A stretch of DNA of 37,635 bases from Phosphoribacter sp035448065 (GTDB lineage: Bacteria; Actinomycetota; Actinomycetes; Actinomycetales; Dermatophilaceae): contig DAOTIG010000014.1 of NCBI GenBank assembly GCA_035448065.1, positions 1 to 37,635 of the forward strand, written 5' to 3'. The position numbers were made by a program, and so were the translations under genes. Under the pieces are notes generated by a model. That model worked only from the letters and a program-made list of their open reading frames with translations, was not told where the DNA came from and ran no database searches. Within the stretch, counting starts at the first letter, position 1. The number at the start of each line of letters is the position of its first letter. Of the stretch, positions 35,496 through 37,635 are shown one piece after another.

Positions 35496-36827
35496 TCACC
35501 CCAGTCCGGCGCAGACGCGGCTCGATGGCTGCGGCACCGGGCTGGGGTGCTCGTACCCCTGGAGGCCGACGAGCACGCTCACGGCGGTGAGCGCCGCGGC
35601 GCCCGCCAACACGATGAGCTGCCGCCGACGCGCCGTCCCCCGGGTCGACCCTCCCGCACCCAGGAGGCCGATGAGCGACACCAGGACGAGCGGCATCGCG
35701 AAGCGACGTTCCGGGGTTGACGCGACCAGCACGGCCACGGTCGCCGCCACGAGGAGCCACAGCGCCCGGGCGGTCCAGGTGGCCCGCGCGTTAGCAGCAG
35801 CCCGGCCCCGAACGCCGATGCCGATGCCCAGCCGAGCAGCGAGCAGGGCCAGGCCGGACACGGTGACCAACGTCGTCAGCGCAGCCCACCCGAGCCCGAC
35901 CACACCCCACGTCGGCGCAAAGGGCAGCTCCGGAGTCCAGAGCAGGCTTGCGGCCAGCTTCCGCACCCCGAACACGACCGCCGACATGGGGCTGGACTGT
36001 GGGTCTCCCTCGACGAAGTGCGCCATCGCGGGGTCGCAGTAGAAGATCGCGTTGCCGACCACAGGCGTCTCGTAGACGACCGTGACGGACGCGCTGACGC
36101 TTTGCAGCTTGGCGACGACCAGCGCTTGCGGCGGGATGGGGAGCGGCGCGTAGCCGGCAGCGAGATTGGCCACCGACTGACCGAGCGCAGCCAGGACCGC
36201 GCCGGTCGCCAGGTAGCGGATCCGGGTGCGGGACAGCAGCGCGATGGCCCACGCGGCGCCGACCGCCAGCCCCAATGCGGGTCGCACATTGGCGACGACG
36301 ACGCCGAAGACCCCGGTGCCCAACAGCAGCCGACGATCGCCGAGCACCCCTCCTGCCACGGCCCAGCGCGCGGTGAGCAGCAGCACCACCATGGCCGGAA
36401 TCTCCATCAGCGACTGACTGGCGAAGGGTCCGAGCAGCGCCACCACGAGCCCGGTGACGAGCAGGCGACTCCAGATCCGCGGCCGCAACCCGCAGTCCGA
36501 GGCCAACCCGGGCAGCAGCCAACCAGCGAGCGCACCGATGAGCAGGGCATTCGTCACGAGGATGCCGACCCGCGGGTTGACCCCCCACCAGCGTTCGAGC
36601 GCGGCTGCCGGCGCGAATGGGACGGCGCTGTACACCCCTCGGAAGAGCGGGAGACTCCCGCTCCCGTAGAGCGACTCGACAGCGGCGAGGCTGCGTGAGG
36701 AGGCGAAGTAGGACCCAGCGTCCTGGATGAGCGGCGACCGGGATCGCAACGCCAGCGTCGCCAGGATGGCGAGGAGGCCGTGCACAACCTGTGGGGGTGG
36801 CCTGCGCATCGCCTTCTTGGTCACCAT
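35496..36827 (-). CDS. Polytopic membrane protein, GT-C glycosyltransferase-like
   Basis: 443 aa with about 10 hydrophobic segments. The first luminal loop contains QDAGSYFASSRSLAA. An early acidic residue in that loop is typical of GT-C glycosyltransferases such as mannosyltransferases, but no family is firmly recognised. A large extracytoplasmic loop (~240-300, VYETPVVGNAIFYCDPAMAH) follows the middle helices. The ATG at 36827 may use TAGACT 9 bases upstream as -10. It is transcribed against clpP2, 18 bases from its stop, and is divergent from clpX. It contains no GTATGCC word, and its codons are a little less biased than its neighbours', so recent arrival is possible. Confidence 0.6.
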   Translation of the reverse strand: MVTKKAMRRPPPQVVHGLLAILATLALRSRSPLIQDAGSYFASSRSLAAVESLYGSGSLPLFRGVYSAVPFAPAAALERWWGVNPRVGILVTNALLIGALAGWLLPGLASDCGLRPRIWSRLLVTGLVVALLGPFASQSLMEIPAMVVLLLTARWAVAGGVLGDRRLLLGTGVFGVVVANVRPALGLAVGAAWAIALLSRTRIRYLATGAVLAALGQSVANLAAGYAPLPIPPQALVVAKLQSVSASVTVVYETPVVGNAIFYCDPAMAHFVEGDPQSSPMSAVVFGVRKLAASLLWTPELPFAPTWGVVGLGWAALTTLVTVSGLALLAARLGIGIGVRGRAAANARATWTARALWLLVAATVAVLVASTPERRFAMPLVLVSLIGLLGAGGSTRGTARRRQLIVLAGAAALTAVSVLVGLQGYEHPSPVPQPSSRVCAGLG

Positions 36828-36915
36828 GGTGGCCGCAGTCTAGCCAGCGAGGTTCCTCGCTCCGGAGGTGTCACCGAATGCCCCCTGGCCCGTCTCACAA
36901 GTGGGAGAGGTGCCG

Positions 36916-36962
36916 GTATGCCGCGTCCGCGCGCCCGCCGCGCGGACGCGGACGCGGCATAC
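36916..36962. repeat. Long hairpin capped by inverted GTATGCCGC words
   Basis: GTATGCCGCGTCCGCG (36916-36931) pairs exactly with 36947-36962. A competing inner stem GTCCGCGCG/CGCGCGGAC (36925-36933 and 36939-36947) shares part of it. It lies in the divergent spacer upstream of clpX. Confidence 0.75.
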
Positions 36963-36974
36963 AAGAGTGTGGTT

Positions 36975-36993
36975 TGTCCGCCCTCAGCGGACA
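36975..36993 (+). promoter_or_regulatory. Possible ClgR-like dyad upstream of clpX
   Basis: TGTCCGC-CCTCA-GCGGACA is a perfect 7-bp dyad with the CGC-N5-GCG core spacing of ClgR sites. Some outer and central positions depart from the consensus. Confidence 0.35.
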
Positions 36994-37052
36994 GGCGCGA
37001 CGCGCGGGCGAAACCCTGCGTGTAATGGGAAGCGCAGGCGCCACCTGGCCGG

Positions 37053-37058
37053 TAGCGT
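37053..37058 (+). promoter_or_regulatory. -10 box TAGCGT for clpX
   Basis: TAGCGT predicts a leader of about 47 bases before the clpX GTG, carrying GGGAGGA at its end. Confidence 0.35.
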
Positions 37059-37112
37059 CGGCAGGACTGGTCGAGGATCCGGCACCGGCCGGGCAGGCGG
37101 GAGGACGTACAC

Positions 37113-37635
37113 GTGGCACCACGGATGGGCGAGGGCAGCGACCTGCTCAAGTGCTCCTTCTGCGGCAAGAGCCAGAAGCAGGTGAAGAAGCTCATCGCCG
37201 GTCCCGGCGTCTACATCTGCGACGAGTGCATCGACCTCTGCAACGAGATCATCGAGGAGGAGCTGGCCGAGTCCTCCGACCTCGGTCTGGACGAGCTGCC
37301 CAAGCCTCGCGAGATCTTCGACTTCCTCGGCAACTACGTCGTCGGTCAGGACACCGCCAAGCGCTCGCTGGCCGTTGCCGTCTACAACCACTACAAGCGG
37401 ATCCAGGCCGGCGACGCGATGGGCAAGAAGGCCGAGGACGCCGTCGACATCGCCAAGTCGAACATCCTGCTCATCGGCCCGACCGGGTGCGGCAAGACCT
37501 ACCTCGCCCAGACCCTGGCCCGCATGCTCAACGTCCCCTTCGCCATCGCCGATGCGACCGCGCTCACCGAGGCGGGCTATGTCGGCGAGGACGTCGAGAA
37601 CATCCTGCTCAAGCTCATCCAGGCCGCCGACTACG
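37113..37635 (+). CDS. clpX: ClpX unfoldase (5' part, cut by window end)
   Basis: First 174 residues of the AAA+ unfoldase that feeds substrates to ClpP1P2. The zinc-binding domain is residues ~10-50: C14 and C17 in LLKCSFCGKSQKQVKKLI, then YICDECIDLC. The AAA+ domain begins NYVVGQDTAKRSLAVAVYNH. Walker A is GPTGCGKT with K128. The GTG at 37113 is chosen because GGGAGGA lies 8 bases upstream; an in-frame ATG four codons later is an alternative. The gene runs past the window edge. Confidence 0.97.
   Translation, partial: MAPRMGEGSDLLKCSFCGKSQKQVKKLIAGPGVYICDECIDLCNEIIEEELAESSDLGLDELPKPREIFDFLGNYVVGQDTAKRSLAVAVYNHYKRIQAGDAMGKKAEDAVDIAKSNILLIGPTGCGKTYLAQTLARMLNVPFAIADATALTEAGYVGEDVENILLKLIQAADY

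Overview
This is a high-GC (about 70%) chromosomal segment from an actinomycete. Gene content and order suggest a relative of the Intrasporangiaceae/Dermatophilaceae (inference; no rRNA is present). Two neighbourhoods known from Mycobacterium tuberculosis sit at the two ends. The left end carries hpf, secA and an Rv3235-family gene (Rv3235-Rv3241c region). The right end carries aglA, glbO, pepN, an Rv2466c-type reductase, rpiB, tig, clpP1, clpP2 and clpX (Rv2457c-Rv2471 region). Between them lies accessory material.

Layout. 1-4037: ribosome hibernation factor, an orphan NarL-type response regulator, a YcaQ/AlkX-type DNA glycosylase and an MFS transporter, all on +. 4058-7151: an IMPase-family phosphatase behind an unusual triple-GNAT fusion (-), then a small hypothetical gene that looks frameshifted (+). 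7236-12314: secA, then an Rv3235-family/LysM pair (-), then a conserved hypothetical gene. 12366-17951: LLM oxidoreductase, a small HTH protein, a SAF-domain/CpaE-like pair, a wax ester synthase/DGAT and a DUF6912-type protein. 17978-20576 (-): an EspC-like small protein with a YxxxE motif, overlapping a 769-aa protein with an N-terminal WxG hairpin. This resembles an orphan type VII secretion substrate module. 20666-26304 (-): pepN-mscS-glbO-aglA. 26399-30435 (+): Rv2466c-like reductase, a 570-bp repeat-bearing spacer, rpiB, a SpoIIE-type phosphatase, trmB and a small membrane protein. 30588-32249: tRNA-Gly, tRNA-Pro and trigger factor. 32288-37635: MFS transporter, hemerythrin-like protein, clpP1-clpP2, a GT-C-like membrane protein (-) and the start of clpX (cut by the window edge).

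The strongest signal outside the genes is an iterated word, GTATGCCGC/GCGGCATAC. It occurs about 33 times by my eye count, and its 7-base core about 43 times, evenly on both strands, within genes and between them. Several intergenic copies sit in inverted pairs that can form hairpins, as DNA uptake sequences do in Pasteurellaceae and Neisseria. One pair makes a perfect 26-bp palindrome inside trmB. A second recurrent pattern is a TANNNT/CANNNT -10 box ending 6-7 bases before a start codon, which implies leaderless transcription of many genes. Two DnaA boxes share a 14-base context in front of two unrelated genes. ClgR-like operators lie upstream of clpP1 and possibly clpX.

Functionally, much of the conserved content is proteostasis and stress survival: HPF, SecA, trigger factor, ClpP1P2/ClpX, PepN, a thiol reductase and a truncated haemoglobin.
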